64,000 nucleotides of DNA. Source: Phytohabitans maris. GTDB lineage: Bacteria; Actinomycetota; Actinomycetes; Mycobacteriales; Micromonosporaceae. The stretch is from NCBI RefSeq assembly GCF_031085175.1, contig NZ_JAVHUY010000037.1, positions 36,681 to 100,680 of the forward strand, in the 5' to 3' direction. The first letter of the stretch is position 1. Every line of letters starts with the position of its first letter. Positions 18,169-27,069 of the stretch are shown here, one piece after another. Made by a program: the position numbers and the translations under genes. Under the pieces are notes generated by a model that was not told where the DNA came from, did no database searches, and worked only from the letters and a program-made list of their open reading frames with translations.

Positions 18169-19615
18169 ATGACGACCTACGCCGAGTTCGTCGCGGCGAT
18201 CGCGCGGTTCGACCCGGTTCCGCTGCTCGGTCTCCTCGCCGGAGCCTCGGCGCGCCAGGAGGTTGAGGGGATATCTGGCGCCACCTCGCCGTGGTCGATC
18301 CCGTCGATCGCGCGGGAGAGCCTCGCGCACGGTGCCGACGGCGGCGTTGTCCCCACCGAGGCAGACCTGATCGAGCTCGGACGCATCCACCACAACCTGC
18401 ACGATCCTTACGTCTCAGAATGGCAGGACGGCGACGGCTTCGACGGCTTGCTCGTCCGCGCCGTGTATGAGCAGATTCCGTTCAGGCACGCTGTCGAGCG
18501 CGAACACGCGCGCTCGATCGCCTTGTACGACCGCGACTATGAGGCCTTGCCCCGATCCTGCGCGGTGCTCAGCCAGGCGTCGTGGGAGCGGGGCCTCGGC
18601 CGGCCGATCGGAGTCGTTCTTCGGTCCGCTGCCGTCATCCGCATGATCGCGGCCAGAAACAGCGGCTGGTTCGACCCGAGTTGGCTACGCCGCGCTGTGC
18701 ACGCCGGCACGCTCGAGGACGCCGCGGTGACCTCCGACGACGTCAAGTTCGTCTTCAACGAGTTCTTCGTCGCCGACTACGCCGACCACCGCCGCTGGGC
18801 GGCGGAGAAGCGCCACGAGGACGCGCGTCTACGTCGGCTGGACTTCAATCCGCTCGTCACGCATCCTTTCGTCCGCATGCCCGACGGCCACTGCATCGCG
18901 CCCAGCATGCACCTCGTCGCCAAGCGACTGGGACCGGCGTCGCTGTACGCCATCGGAAACGAGTTGTGGCCCCGGCCGGACAAGGCCACCAAGGGCGCGA
19001 CACCTTTCAGTGGCGACGCCGGCGTGGTTCTGGAGGCGTACGTCGGCGAGTTGCTCGCCCGCCTCAATCCCACGCTCCTCATTCCCGAGCGCTCCTACCC
19101 GACTAGGGACGGGGAGCGGATGACGGCCGACTTCACCCTCGGGCCAGCCAGACATCACCGTCGTCTTCGAGGTCAAGTCCGCACGGGTGAACCTTCAGAA
19201 CCGCCTCGGCTTCGCCGCCTATCTCAGGGACGCGTATGACGACGTGGGCCACGCCGTCAAGCAGGTCAACAGGACCGCCGGGATGATCTCCCGCGAGGAC
19301 AAGATCTTCCCCGAGCGCTTTTCGCGGAACATCAGGGGCATCATCGTTGTCGCCGAGCCCCACTACATGATCAACAGCAAGCAGTACCGTCAGCTGACAC
19401 TCGACGATCCCTTGTCCCAGACGATGACCACCCTGCGGCTGCCCGAAGCCGACTACCCCACCACGGTCGTGTCCCTGGAGGAGCTGGAGGAGATCGTCGA
19501 GCTGGTCTTCAAGACCGGCACGTTCGAGCTGCTCGACGTCCTCACCACGCCGGGGCAGAACGGCACCGAGGTCGGCGCAATCCTCGCCCGCTACCGAGCA
19601 CAGAACGTCATTTAG
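18169..19615 (+). pseudogene. PD-(D/E)XK nuclease-like protein interrupted by a 1-nt frameshift
   Basis: The frame from ATG 18169 (MTTYAEFVAAIARFDPVPLL) is coherent up to GERMTADFTLG near 19143. The matching continuation QPDITVVFEVKSARV runs in the next frame to the stop at 19615. One extra base in the GGGCC run at 19141-19145 explains it: removing a G gives FTLGQPDITVVFEVKSA. Joined, the protein is about 480 aa with a nuclease core of Asp (codon 19129) and an E-x-K motif (codons 19169 and 19175) in VFEVKSA. As written, the upstream frame ends at 19239 in an Arg-rich tail. It is the gene immediately upstream of the Argonaute. GTG 18157 is an alternative start. Confidence 0.7.
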
Positions 19616-19712
19616 CCCGCGGACGCTTCGGCGAAACAGTTCCACGCCCGGCGCGCCGAGGCACCGGCCCGGCGCTGCGGTGAAGCGGGCCTATGTCAGC
19701 CGCAGGATTGGC

Positions 19713-19741
19713 CCTTGACCAGGTCCTTGGCCTGGTCAAGG
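19713..19741. promoter_or_regulatory. perfect 11-bp inverted repeat upstream of Argonaute
   Basis: CCTTGACCAGG and CCTGGTCAAGG flank a 7-bp loop. The repeat lies about 100 bp after the nuclease stop and 124 bp before the Argonaute start. It may be a terminator of the first gene or an operator for the Argonaute operon. Confidence 0.5.
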
Positions 19742-19864
19742 TGTCGTACATGCCTTGTAGCGTCTTGGTTGGACGTACTGCGGAGCCCCCCGGTGACGCT
19801 GAACGTCTCTCGGGGTCCTTCGGGCACTTGGTTGAGGTTGGCGTCGAATGATGGGAGTTGAGCA

Positions 19865-20266
19865 GTGGTGGCCGGTGTTCCCACTCCTCCACGGCGGGTG
19901 CCGCCGAACTTGGTGGCGAACTTCCTGCCGGTTCGGTTCCGTGGCCGTGATGCCTTCTACGCCGGAGTGGTGCCGTTTGAGTCCGGTGACCAGCTCGACG
20001 CCCTCCGTGCAGAGCTGCGGGGCTCGTACGTCGTTGCTCGCGAGGGCCACCGCGTAGTGTGCGCGCCGTTGACGGACGGCACCAACGAGATCGGCGAGCA
20101 GGAAGAGTTCGTGCTCCGCGAGCACAAGGGCTTGGCGATGCGGCTCCTGCGGGAGGCGCTGATCCGCGAGGTGATCGCGATGCGTTACCAGCTGCGCTCC
20201 GTTCGCCCACCCGACGTTCGTGTCCCGGTACTCCCAGCAGGACCTTCTCGCCCAGGCCGCGGGTGA
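19865..20266 (+). pseudogene. N-terminal domain of prokaryotic Argonaute, separate frame
   Basis: The frame starts at GTG 19865 with GGGAG 7 nt upstream and reads LVANFLPVRFRGRDAFYAG, FESGDQLDALRAELRGSYVV and LLREALIREVIAMRYQLRS, which looks like the Argonaute N domain. After PPDVR (about 20221) the frame turns into an uninformative Pro/Arg tail ending at 20266. The rest of the Argonaute is open in the next frame from 20220. Skipping one base near 20222 joins PPDVR to SRYSQQDLLAQA and would give a protein of about 780 aa, the usual size of long pAgos. Either a frameshift or two overlapping polypeptides. Confidence 0.65.
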
Positions 20267-22208
20267 CATGCGGGGCGCGCTAGGTGGGCTGCACGTTTTT
20301 CCTCAGTTCTACCTGGACACTCGGGTCAGCGGCCCGAGCTCGAAGCCGGGCGTGATCGTCGGGGTGAAGACCCGGTACGAGATCGACCTGACCGTGGCCG
20401 AGCTACTTGAGCGGGGCCTTGAGATGCAGGGCCGGTACGTGCTGGCCAAGACCGGTGAGGTGCCGTTCAACCCGGACCTCGACGAGCACGCGTACCGGCG
20501 GCTTGTTGGTGCGGTCGATTCGGTACGCGGCGGCCGGCTGCACCTGCGTGACGCCCCGAAAGTCCAGGAGGTAGAGGCCGGCGAGGCGTGGCTCGAAGGC
20601 CGCCTCGACACGTTCAAGGACGTGGTCAAGGCCCTCACCGGCGGCCGGCACGAGGCCCTGTTGGACCGGCTGGAGGAGGCCGCGTTCGGCCTGACCGGCG
20701 CCGAAGGCCGCCTGGCCCGGACCACCGCGCTGGCGAACCGCCTCGCCGAAGGCGGCCCGCTACGGATCGCCGATGGAGTCGAGGTCGAGATCGGGCTCCC
20801 GATCGGCAGCACGTCGGCCAGCTCCCGCGCCCCGCGGGCGCAGTCGACGAAGTTCGACGAGCCGACGTTCGTCTTCGACCAGGGCGGCGACAAGACCAAC
20901 CGGTCTGCGGAGAAGGGGCTGGCGGAGTACGGCCCGTTCGACTCGCAGTTCTTCACGCCTCGCCGGCCCCGGATCGTGGTGCTGACGCCGCGCGCGTTCC
21001 AGGGCGGTGTCGAGGTCTTCATGCACGCGTTCCGGCAGGGCGTACCTGACGGCAGGGTGTTCACCCAGGGCTTCGCGCGTAAGTACCGGCTCTCCGACTG
21101 CGACGTGGTTATCGAGGCGTTCGAGGCGACCGGCCCGTGCGACGTCGCCGCGTACCGCGAGGCGTGTCTGGCCGCCGCGCAACGTGCTCCCAAACCGGAC
21201 CTCGCGGTGGTGATCACCAGTGAGGCTCAGGAGCACCTGCAGGGTGACCAAAGCCCGTATTTGGTGGCCAAGTCGACCTTGATGGGCCAGGGCGTCCCGG
21301 TGCAGGAGATGCAGATCGAGACGATCCGCCGCGGGGACATCGCCTACCCGCTGGACAGCATGGCCTTGCAGTGCTACGCCAAGCTCGGCGGCATCCCGTT
21401 CGTGATCGCCGCGACGCGCACGATCGCGCACGAGCTCGTGATCGGCATTGGCAGCGCGCACATCAAACCGAGCCGGTTCGGGCCGCCGGAGCGGGTCGTG
21501 GGCATCACCACGGTCTTCTCCGCTGATGGCAACTACATCTTGTCAAACACCTCGCGGGAGGCCGACTACGACCAGTACCCGCAGGAGCTGCTGCGCGCGC
21601 TGCGGGTGTGCATCGAGGAGGTGAAGCAGCGCAACGGCTGGCAGCCCGACGACGCGATCCGGCTGATCTTCCACGTTTTCAAGGCGCTCAAGGACGCCGA
21701 GGCCGAAGCCGTCAAGTCCTTGGTGACCGAGATGCTCGCCGAGTTCCGGGCAGTCGAGTTCGCCTTCGTCCACGTCGGCGACGAGCACGACTGGTGCCTG
21801 TTCGACACCACCGCCGACGGTGTCGGCAGCGCCAGGATGCCGTCCGGGAACCGCCAGCCCAAGGGCCGCTACGTGCCACGCCGCGGACACGCCGTGCTGA
21901 TCAGCGACACCGAGGTCCTGCTGACCGTCTCCGGCCCATATGACATCAAACGCCCGACGCACGGGCTGCCCCGTCCGCTGCTGCTCAAGCTCCACCGCGC
22001 ATCGACGTTCACCGACATCGAGTACCTGGCCGGCCAAGCGTTCCGGTTCACCGCGATGTCATGGCGCCGGTTCTACCCCTCCAGCAAACCGATCACGATC
22101 ATGTATTCCGATCTGATCGCGTCCCTGCTCGGCCGCCTGCGGCATGTACGGAACTGGAACGCGGACATCCTGCGCACCGCCTTCCCCACCAGCCGGTGGT
22201 TCCTGTGA
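20220..22208 (+). CDS. prokaryotic Argonaute (PAZ-like/MID/PIWI part), predicted catalytically inactive
   Basis: 662 aa in this frame. The MID domain begins near RRPRIVVLTPRAFQGG; its guide 5'-end pocket is seen as YLVAKSTLMGQGVPVQ (Tyr347, Lys351, then Gln). The PIWI domain follows with FVIAATRTIAHELVIGIG, LIFHVFKALKDAEAEAV and LKLHRASTFTDIEYLAGQA. In active Argonautes the first catalytic Asp sits in a GID segment; here it is GIGSAHI with Gly411. The later IFHVFK segment also replaces the usual RDG. The protein should bind a guide and target but not cut. The next gene, a nuclease, overlaps by 4 nt and is the probable effector. A GTG at 20220 could start this frame, but the true N-terminus probably comes from the 19865 frame. 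Confidence 0.85.
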   Translation: MSRYSQQDLLAQAAGDMRGALGGLHVFPQFYLDTRVSGPSSKPGVIVGVKTRYEIDLTVAELLERGLEMQGRYVLAKTGEVPFNPDLDEHAYRRLVGAVDSVRGGRLHLRDAPKVQEVEAGEAWLEGRLDTFKDVVKALTGGRHEALLDRLEEAAFGLTGAEGRLARTTALANRLAEGGPLRIADGVEVEIGLPIGSTSASSRAPRAQSTKFDEPTFVFDQGGDKTNRSAEKGLAEYGPFDSQFFTPRRPRIVVLTPRAFQGGVEVFMHAFRQGVPDGRVFTQGFARKYRLSDCDVVIEAFEATGPCDVAAYREACLAAAQRAPKPDLAVVITSEAQEHLQGDQSPYLVAKSTLMGQGVPVQEMQIETIRRGDIAYPLDSMALQCYAKLGGIPFVIAATRTIAHELVIGIGSAHIKPSRFGPPERVVGITTVFSADGNYILSNTSREADYDQYPQELLRALRVCIEEVKQRNGWQPDDAIRLIFHVFKALKDAEAEAVKSLVTEMLAEFRAVEFAFVHVGDEHDWCLFDTTADGVGSARMPSGNRQPKGRYVPRRGHAVLISDTEVLLTVSGPYDIKRPTHGLPRPLLLKLHRASTFTDIEYLAGQAFRFTAMSWRRFYPSSKPITIMYSDLIASLLGRLRHVRNWNADILRTAFPTSRWFL

Positions 22209-23509
22209 ACAGCCCGACGCCTGAAGCCTCCGAGATCGTTGCTCAGCAGCTCGGCAGTCAGCTGGTCGTTTTGGAGCGGAGTCTCGCCTCCGCGAACCGG
22301 CCGGGCAACCTCGATGGGCTCTTCGCCCATCACCTGCTCCAGGGCATCGACGTGTCTTTCACCTGGGATGTCAACCCGCTCAACGGGCCGTGGCTCGACC
22401 AGCATGCCGACCGGCTCGGCGACGCCCCGGTGCTCGCCGCCCTCGGATACGCGCGGACGCACTCCACACGACACGGCAACGACGTCGCCCAGACCACGCT
22501 CGTCAACGGCCTGCGGAACCTGATGCGGCGGGACCCGCTCCCGGCCGACGGCGTCACCTTCATGCATGACCCCCGTCAACTGCTTGGGATCGCGCTCGCC
22601 GCCGCAGCCGTTGAGGCGGAGCTTCCTCAGGTGCGTGAGTGGCTACTTGAGGCGCTGGCAGACAGCCGATTCCGCGCAGACGGCGCACACCTGGAGCTGC
22701 TCCGCCGGCATGTGCGGGCGATGCTCACCGACCAGGCGTCGATACTGCCCGACCCGGCCAGCTCAGGTGACCTGGTTGACCTCGCGTTGACTCACTTGAT
22801 GGTCACGGCTGGCACGGCGCGTTTCGTCGATCCGGACACCGACCTGCCTAGGGTCCAACGCCGAATCCTGACCGGCCTGCTGCGCACCGATGCGGGCGAG
22901 TTGTCGGTCGGCGAAGCGGCCCTGCTCCGTTCCGCGGCCGGGCGGATCATCGACAGCACGATGCTCAGTCGCAACCACGTCGGCGTCGTCCTGCGTCGCT
23001 TCCCCGCCGCGATGAAGCGGTGGCGGTGGGACGACCCAGCCGACATGAAGCACCCGATCCGCTGGGAGGTCAGCTCTGAGCGGGAGGTGCAGGACATCGT
23101 CTGGATCTTGCTCCGCGCCGTGTTCGACGACCTCGTCGACGAGGAGCCGCTGCCACAGCTCGGGCACAGCTCCTACCGCTCGGACTTCGGGCTGCCCCAT
23201 CTCGGCGTCCTCGTCGAGATCAAGTACGTCCGATCCGCGGGCGAGTTCAAGCATATCGAGAAGCAGGTCTTCGAAGACTCCGTCGCGTACCTGCGTGACC
23301 GCACCACCTACAAGAAGATCATCGTGTTCATCTACGACGCCTCGTCCTCGGTGCAGGAGCACGACGTCACCACCTCCGCCCTCCTGGCGCTGGAAGATGT
23401 GATCGACGTCGTGATCGTGTCCCGTCCCAGCCAACTTCCCCCGCCTGGCGCCGATCTCGGTGGGACATCGCCAGCGGCGCGAAGATCCCGCACCAAGAAG
23501 GCCGCCTGA
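22205..23509 (+). CDS. Argonaute-associated PD-(D/E)XK nuclease
   Basis: 434 aa. The first 300 residues are helical with no clear family. The C-terminal domain has the nuclease core: YRSDFGLPHLG then VLVEIKYVRSAGEF, giving Asp327, Glu338 and Lys340, followed by VAYLRDRTTYKKIIVFIYDA. The gene starts at a GTG overlapping the Argonaute stop (GTGA), so the two are translationally coupled. Inactive Argonautes with a partner nuclease are known as abortive-infection or anti-plasmid systems in which target recognition unleashes the nuclease; the same is inferred here. Confidence 0.8.
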   Translation: MNSPTPEASEIVAQQLGSQLVVLERSLASANRPGNLDGLFAHHLLQGIDVSFTWDVNPLNGPWLDQHADRLGDAPVLAALGYARTHSTRHGNDVAQTTLVNGLRNLMRRDPLPADGVTFMHDPRQLLGIALAAAAVEAELPQVREWLLEALADSRFRADGAHLELLRRHVRAMLTDQASILPDPASSGDLVDLALTHLMVTAGTARFVDPDTDLPRVQRRILTGLLRTDAGELSVGEAALLRSAAGRIIDSTMLSRNHVGVVLRRFPAAMKRWRWDDPADMKHPIRWEVSSEREVQDIVWILLRAVFDDLVDEEPLPQLGHSSYRSDFGLPHLGVLVEIKYVRSAGEFKHIEKQVFEDSVAYLRDRTTYKKIIVFIYDASSSVQEHDVTTSALLALEDVIDVVIVSRPSQLPPPGADLGGTSPAARRSRTKKAA

Positions 23510-23532
23510 CCACCACGCGCCAGTGCTGGTCA
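23507..23532. terminator. hairpin between convergent Argonaute and Gabija operons
   Basis: TGACCACCA (from 23507) and TGCTGGTCA (to 23532) pair at 8 of 9 positions around an 8-nt loop. It starts in the nuclease stop codon and precedes the convergent helicase stop by 17 bp. It probably serves both operons. Confidence 0.45.
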
Positions 23533-23548
23533 CATGTTTGGGAGGATG

Positions 23549-25189
23549 TCAGGAGGCCAGCTTGACTAGCGGCGCGACGAGCGGCTGGGGATCATCGCCG
23601 AACAGCAGCACGACCGTCTTGTGGCGCGCGCGGCTGAGCACGACGTAGAGCAGCTTGGAACCGGTGTCGAACGGCTCCTTCTTCTCGGAGCCGTAGAAGT
23701 CGTTGCTGCGCAGGACGACGATGGTGGCGTCGGCTTCCCGGCCCTTGGTCTGGTAGAGGCCCATGAGTTGGACCGGCGTCGCCGGTTCGCCGACGGTGTG
23801 GGTGAGTAGCCCGGTGCGGTGGGTGTCGATCGCGGCGGCGAGGTGCTCGAGCGCGTCGGCCGGGTCGGGGTGGCGGCGTAGGTGGCGTGCGACCAACGGT
23901 TGCAGCAGTCGGGCAGCGCTGTGCCAGTGGCTCTGGCCACGGGTCAGGCCAAGGGTGGCGTGCGCGCCGGCGGCGTGCTCGGCGGCGTCCGCGGTGCCGT
24001 CGGCGAGCAGGGCTTCGCGGAGCTCGGTAAGGCGCCGGTCCAACGTCGCGGGCATGCCAGGGCGGCCGAGGAGCATCCACGCGAGGTCGGGCGCCTGCCG
24101 GCCGCGCACCGAGCTGGTGACGAATACCGCGAGCTGCTGCCGTACCAGGTCCCAGTCGTCAACCCCGGCAGCGAAGCGGACCATCGTGTGCTGCGCCTCA
24201 AGTGCAGCGGTCAGGCATTCGGGCAGGCCGATGATCTCGTGGTTGATGCCGCGTTGGGTGAGCTGGTCGGACAGACCGGTGGTCGCGTCGATGTGGTGGC
24301 TGAACACGCCAACGGTGTGGCCTTCCTCGCGCAGGCGTTGCACCGTCTCGGCCACGACGTCGGCCTCCTGGTTCAACGGCAGGCCGGCGCGTACCTGTAG
24401 CCGGCCGCTGTCCAGTGCGGCGGTGACCGCATCGTGCGTGAACTCGCGGCGGCGGATGGCCGCCGCCGCGGCGGGCAGGATGTTGCTCGGATCTCGGTGT
24501 GACACGTCCGGCAGGTCGAGCCGGCGGGCGCCCAGGGCCATCGCGGCGTCCAGCCGCTCGGGCCCGACGCCGACAACGCCGGGCAGGGTGCTGTAGATGC
24601 ATTGGTTCGGGTCGCCGAGCAGCAGCAGCCGCGCCTCGCCGCGGATGGTGGTCAGCAGTTCGAACTGGCGGTCGTCGGTGTCCTGGAACTCGTCGCTGAC
24701 GATGATCGACCACCGCGCCTGCAGGTGCTCGCGGACGGCGGGCACCGCGCACAGTTCGAGCGCGCGGGGCAGCATGTCCTGGTAGCGGACAGCGTCGTCC
24801 GCGCGGAACAGCTTGGCTTCGGTCTCTGTGCGCATCTGCGGGTCGGTCAGACCGATGACGGCTCCCCACCGGGTCAGCAGGCGCCACGCGAACGCGTGGA
24901 ACGTAGTGATCTCGACACGGGACTGGTACGGACCAAGCACCTCGGCGGTGCGGTCCAGGATCTGCGCCACCGACGAGCGGGAGAACGACAAGAACAACGC
25001 CCGCGCGGCCGGCCGCCGCTCCCGACCGTGCAACTCCGCGACACGCTGTTGGTCGACACGCTCCAGGTGCGCGCGCACCGCGGCCGCCGCCGTGGTGGTC
25101 TTTCCCGTGCCGGCACCGCCACACACCAGCAGGACCGCGTCGTCGGCGTCGATGATCTCCTGCTGTTCATCGCCAGGCTTGTAGGTCAT
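23549..25189 (-). CDS. gajB: UvrD/Rep-like SF1 helicase, GajB of a Gabija-type system
   Basis: 546 aa. Motif I (Walker A) is GGAGTGKT at residues 24-31; then LFLSFSRSSVAQILDRTAEV (motif Ia region), TTFHAFAWRLLTRWG, DEFQDTDDRQFELL (motif II), LLLLGDPNQCIYST (motif III), and near the C-terminus LYQTKGREADATIVVL and LLYVVLSRARHKTVVLL (motifs V-VI). The ATG overlaps the stop of the OLD-type nuclease gene (ATGA). A UvrD-like helicase translationally coupled to an OLD-family nuclease is the defining pair of Gabija anti-phage defence, where GajA and GajB form one complex. Confidence 0.85.
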   Translation of the reverse strand: MTYKPGDEQQEIIDADDAVLLVCGGAGTGKTTTAAAAVRAHLERVDQQRVAELHGRERRPAARALFLSFSRSSVAQILDRTAEVLGPYQSRVEITTFHAFAWRLLTRWGAVIGLTDPQMRTETEAKLFRADDAVRYQDMLPRALELCAVPAVREHLQARWSIIVSDEFQDTDDRQFELLTTIRGEARLLLLGDPNQCIYSTLPGVVGVGPERLDAAMALGARRLDLPDVSHRDPSNILPAAAAAIRRREFTHDAVTAALDSGRLQVRAGLPLNQEADVVAETVQRLREEGHTVGVFSHHIDATTGLSDQLTQRGINHEIIGLPECLTAALEAQHTMVRFAAGVDDWDLVRQQLAVFVTSSVRGRQAPDLAWMLLGRPGMPATLDRRLTELREALLADGTADAAEHAAGAHATLGLTRGQSHWHSAARLLQPLVARHLRRHPDPADALEHLAAAIDTHRTGLLTHTVGEPATPVQLMGLYQTKGREADATIVVLRSNDFYGSEKKEPFDTGSKLLYVVLSRARHKTVVLLFGDDPQPLVAPLVKLAS

Positions 25190-26904
25190 GGCAGCTCGAT
25201 CTCGACCAGCACGGTCGTGGCGGGCGGGTTGGCGAGGGTGTCAAGGACCTTCTTCGCCAGCGGCGGCGTATTGCCGGGCGGCAGTGCTTCAACGAACGGC
25301 TGGTGCAGCCCACCCTTGCTCTTGAGCGCCTTCTTGATCGCCTTCTCAAGGTCAGCGTCGTCGATCGAGCTGACGTCGATCCCGGCCAACTCGTGCTCGG
25401 TCACCAGCCGTTCGAACGCGGTCCGCAAGCGCGCGGCGTCGACGCCGTGCACCAGTGCTCGCTCGACCGAGGAGCGCTCGGGCAGCTGGATCACGTGCTC
25501 GGCCAGGGCGGTCAGCTCGGCGATGAGGGCGGTGTCCCCGCCGGGCTTGTCGTTGTCGAGGACCACCTGGACGTGGAATCCGAGCGCGGCGGCCAGCCGT
25601 GCCAACTTCGGCAGCTCGTCCTTGCCGCCGTCACCGTTGGCCGGCGCGACCATCCGCACCCCATACGCCGCTGGCGGCGCGATACCCAAGCTACGCAGCC
25701 GCCGATCGGCGACCGCGGTGTAGCCCTCCAGGTCGTGTGGGCCTTCCAGAACCGCAACCGTGCGGGCCGTCATCGCGGGGAGCAGGAGCGGGTGCAGGTA
25801 CCGACGGGCGGCGCGCTCCTTGCGATCGGTCGTCGCGGCCAGCTGATGCGCACGGCGCCCGCCGTGGCTGCGGGTCAACCGGATCATCTGCTCCGGCACG
25901 AAAGCACGAACCACCTCCGGCCGGCGGGTGGACAGCCACACCTGTCCGCTGTTGCGACGCAGCCGAGAGGCCAGGTACTCGGCCGAGGCGGCGTCCAGGT
26001 CGTCGCCGAAGTCGTCGCCGAGCACGATCGCCCCGGGCGCGGCCGCGGAGACCACCGCCTCGGCCGCGGTCAGCACACCGGTGGTGGTCGAGCCGTGCGC
26101 GGTCAGCGGGAGCGCGCCGGCGGCGTCCAAAGCGAGGGTGGGGCGCAAGGCGCGCAAGATCGCGCTGACAGATCCGTCGTCCGCGGCGAACCCGACTTCG
26201 TCCGCGGGTGCGCTGCTGGTCATCTCCAGCAGCTGCGCGGCACCAGCATCCAGGACCTCCTCGATGGTCTTGCGGACCGCGCTGCTAGCCGCCAACGCCT
26301 CGGTGGCGGTCTCCACGTCCGTGCCGAGCGTGGTCAACGCGGCCAGCAGGTCGGGCTCGTCGGCCTCGGCCACCAACCGGCGGAAAACCCCGTCTGGCCG
26401 CAGCTGCAGCGGCGCGCGTCGGTCCAGCACGATCGGTGCCAGCAGCTCCCGGTCGGCGCGCGGCACCCGGGTACCGGTCTTCGGGTACTCCACCCAGTGT
26501 TCGGCGGTCTCGCTCGCCGGGTCGTAACGAAGCCGGTAGCACAACCGCAGACCCAACAATGCCTCGTCGGCCTGGTCTTGGGCTGCGAGCAGGCCGGTCT
26601 CCGGGTCGGTCAGCTCCAGCCAGTCCTCAAGCTCCTGCTCGACCACCGCGCCGAGGTCCACAAGCGTCACCTCGACCTCGGTCAGCTCCTCTACGTCCTC
26701 ACCGGACGCGGGGAACGGCCGGTGGACATCCAACGGATCCGGCCTGGCCATGGTGCTGCGCGGCTCGAGCACCCGCCGGAGCCCGGTGAGCAAATCGCTC
26801 CGGCCGGCACGCGGCTCGCCGACCACCACCACGTGGTCGTCCGGGCAAAACACCATGTCCGCGAAGCCGCGGAAGCGCTGCAAGCGGACCCTGACCACAC
26901 GCAC
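25186..26904 (-). CDS. gajA: OLD-family ATPase/TOPRIM nuclease, GajA of a Gabija-type system
   Basis: About 572 aa, close to characterised GajA proteins. The N-terminal ABC-type ATPase opens with RVRLQRFRGFADMVF and a Walker A-like VVVVGEPRAGRSDLL in which the usual GK(S/T) Lys is Arg; the Walker B region (AIVLGDDFGDDLD) is also divergent. The C-terminal TOPRIM domain is intact: VAVLEGPHDLEGY (Glu387) and VVLDNDKPGGDT (Asp450, Asp452). GajA nicks DNA at specific sites when NTP levels fall during phage replication. The frame extends to a TTG at 26922, but the GTG at 26904 lies after a GGAGGTGGG ribosome-binding stretch and fits family starts better. The gene overlaps gajB by 4 nt. Confidence 0.82.
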   Translation of the reverse strand: MRVVRVRLQRFRGFADMVFCPDDHVVVVGEPRAGRSDLLTGLRRVLEPRSTMARPDPLDVHRPFPASGEDVEELTEVEVTLVDLGAVVEQELEDWLELTDPETGLLAAQDQADEALLGLRLCYRLRYDPASETAEHWVEYPKTGTRVPRADRELLAPIVLDRRAPLQLRPDGVFRRLVAEADEPDLLAALTTLGTDVETATEALAASSAVRKTIEEVLDAGAAQLLEMTSSAPADEVGFAADDGSVSAILRALRPTLALDAAGALPLTAHGSTTTGVLTAAEAVVSAAAPGAIVLGDDFGDDLDAASAEYLASRLRRNSGQVWLSTRRPEVVRAFVPEQMIRLTRSHGGRRAHQLAATTDRKERAARRYLHPLLLPAMTARTVAVLEGPHDLEGYTAVADRRLRSLGIAPPAAYGVRMVAPANGDGGKDELPKLARLAAALGFHVQVVLDNDKPGGDTALIAELTALAEHVIQLPERSSVERALVHGVDAARLRTAFERLVTEHELAGIDVSSIDDADLEKAIKKALKSKGGLHQPFVEALPPGNTPPLAKKVLDTLANPPATTVLVEIELP

Positions 26905-27069
26905 GGCGAGGCCCACCTCCAATCACAACTGTGACTAACTGCCGCCCGAGCTGTCGCGTACGACCCATCGGCCAGGCATTCTCAACGATTACGGGCCGCG
27001 CGGAGACGCGGCCAAGTCATGGACATCATCTCGCACACGCCAGCCACTGCGCCGCCGCTTTTCGGCCCC

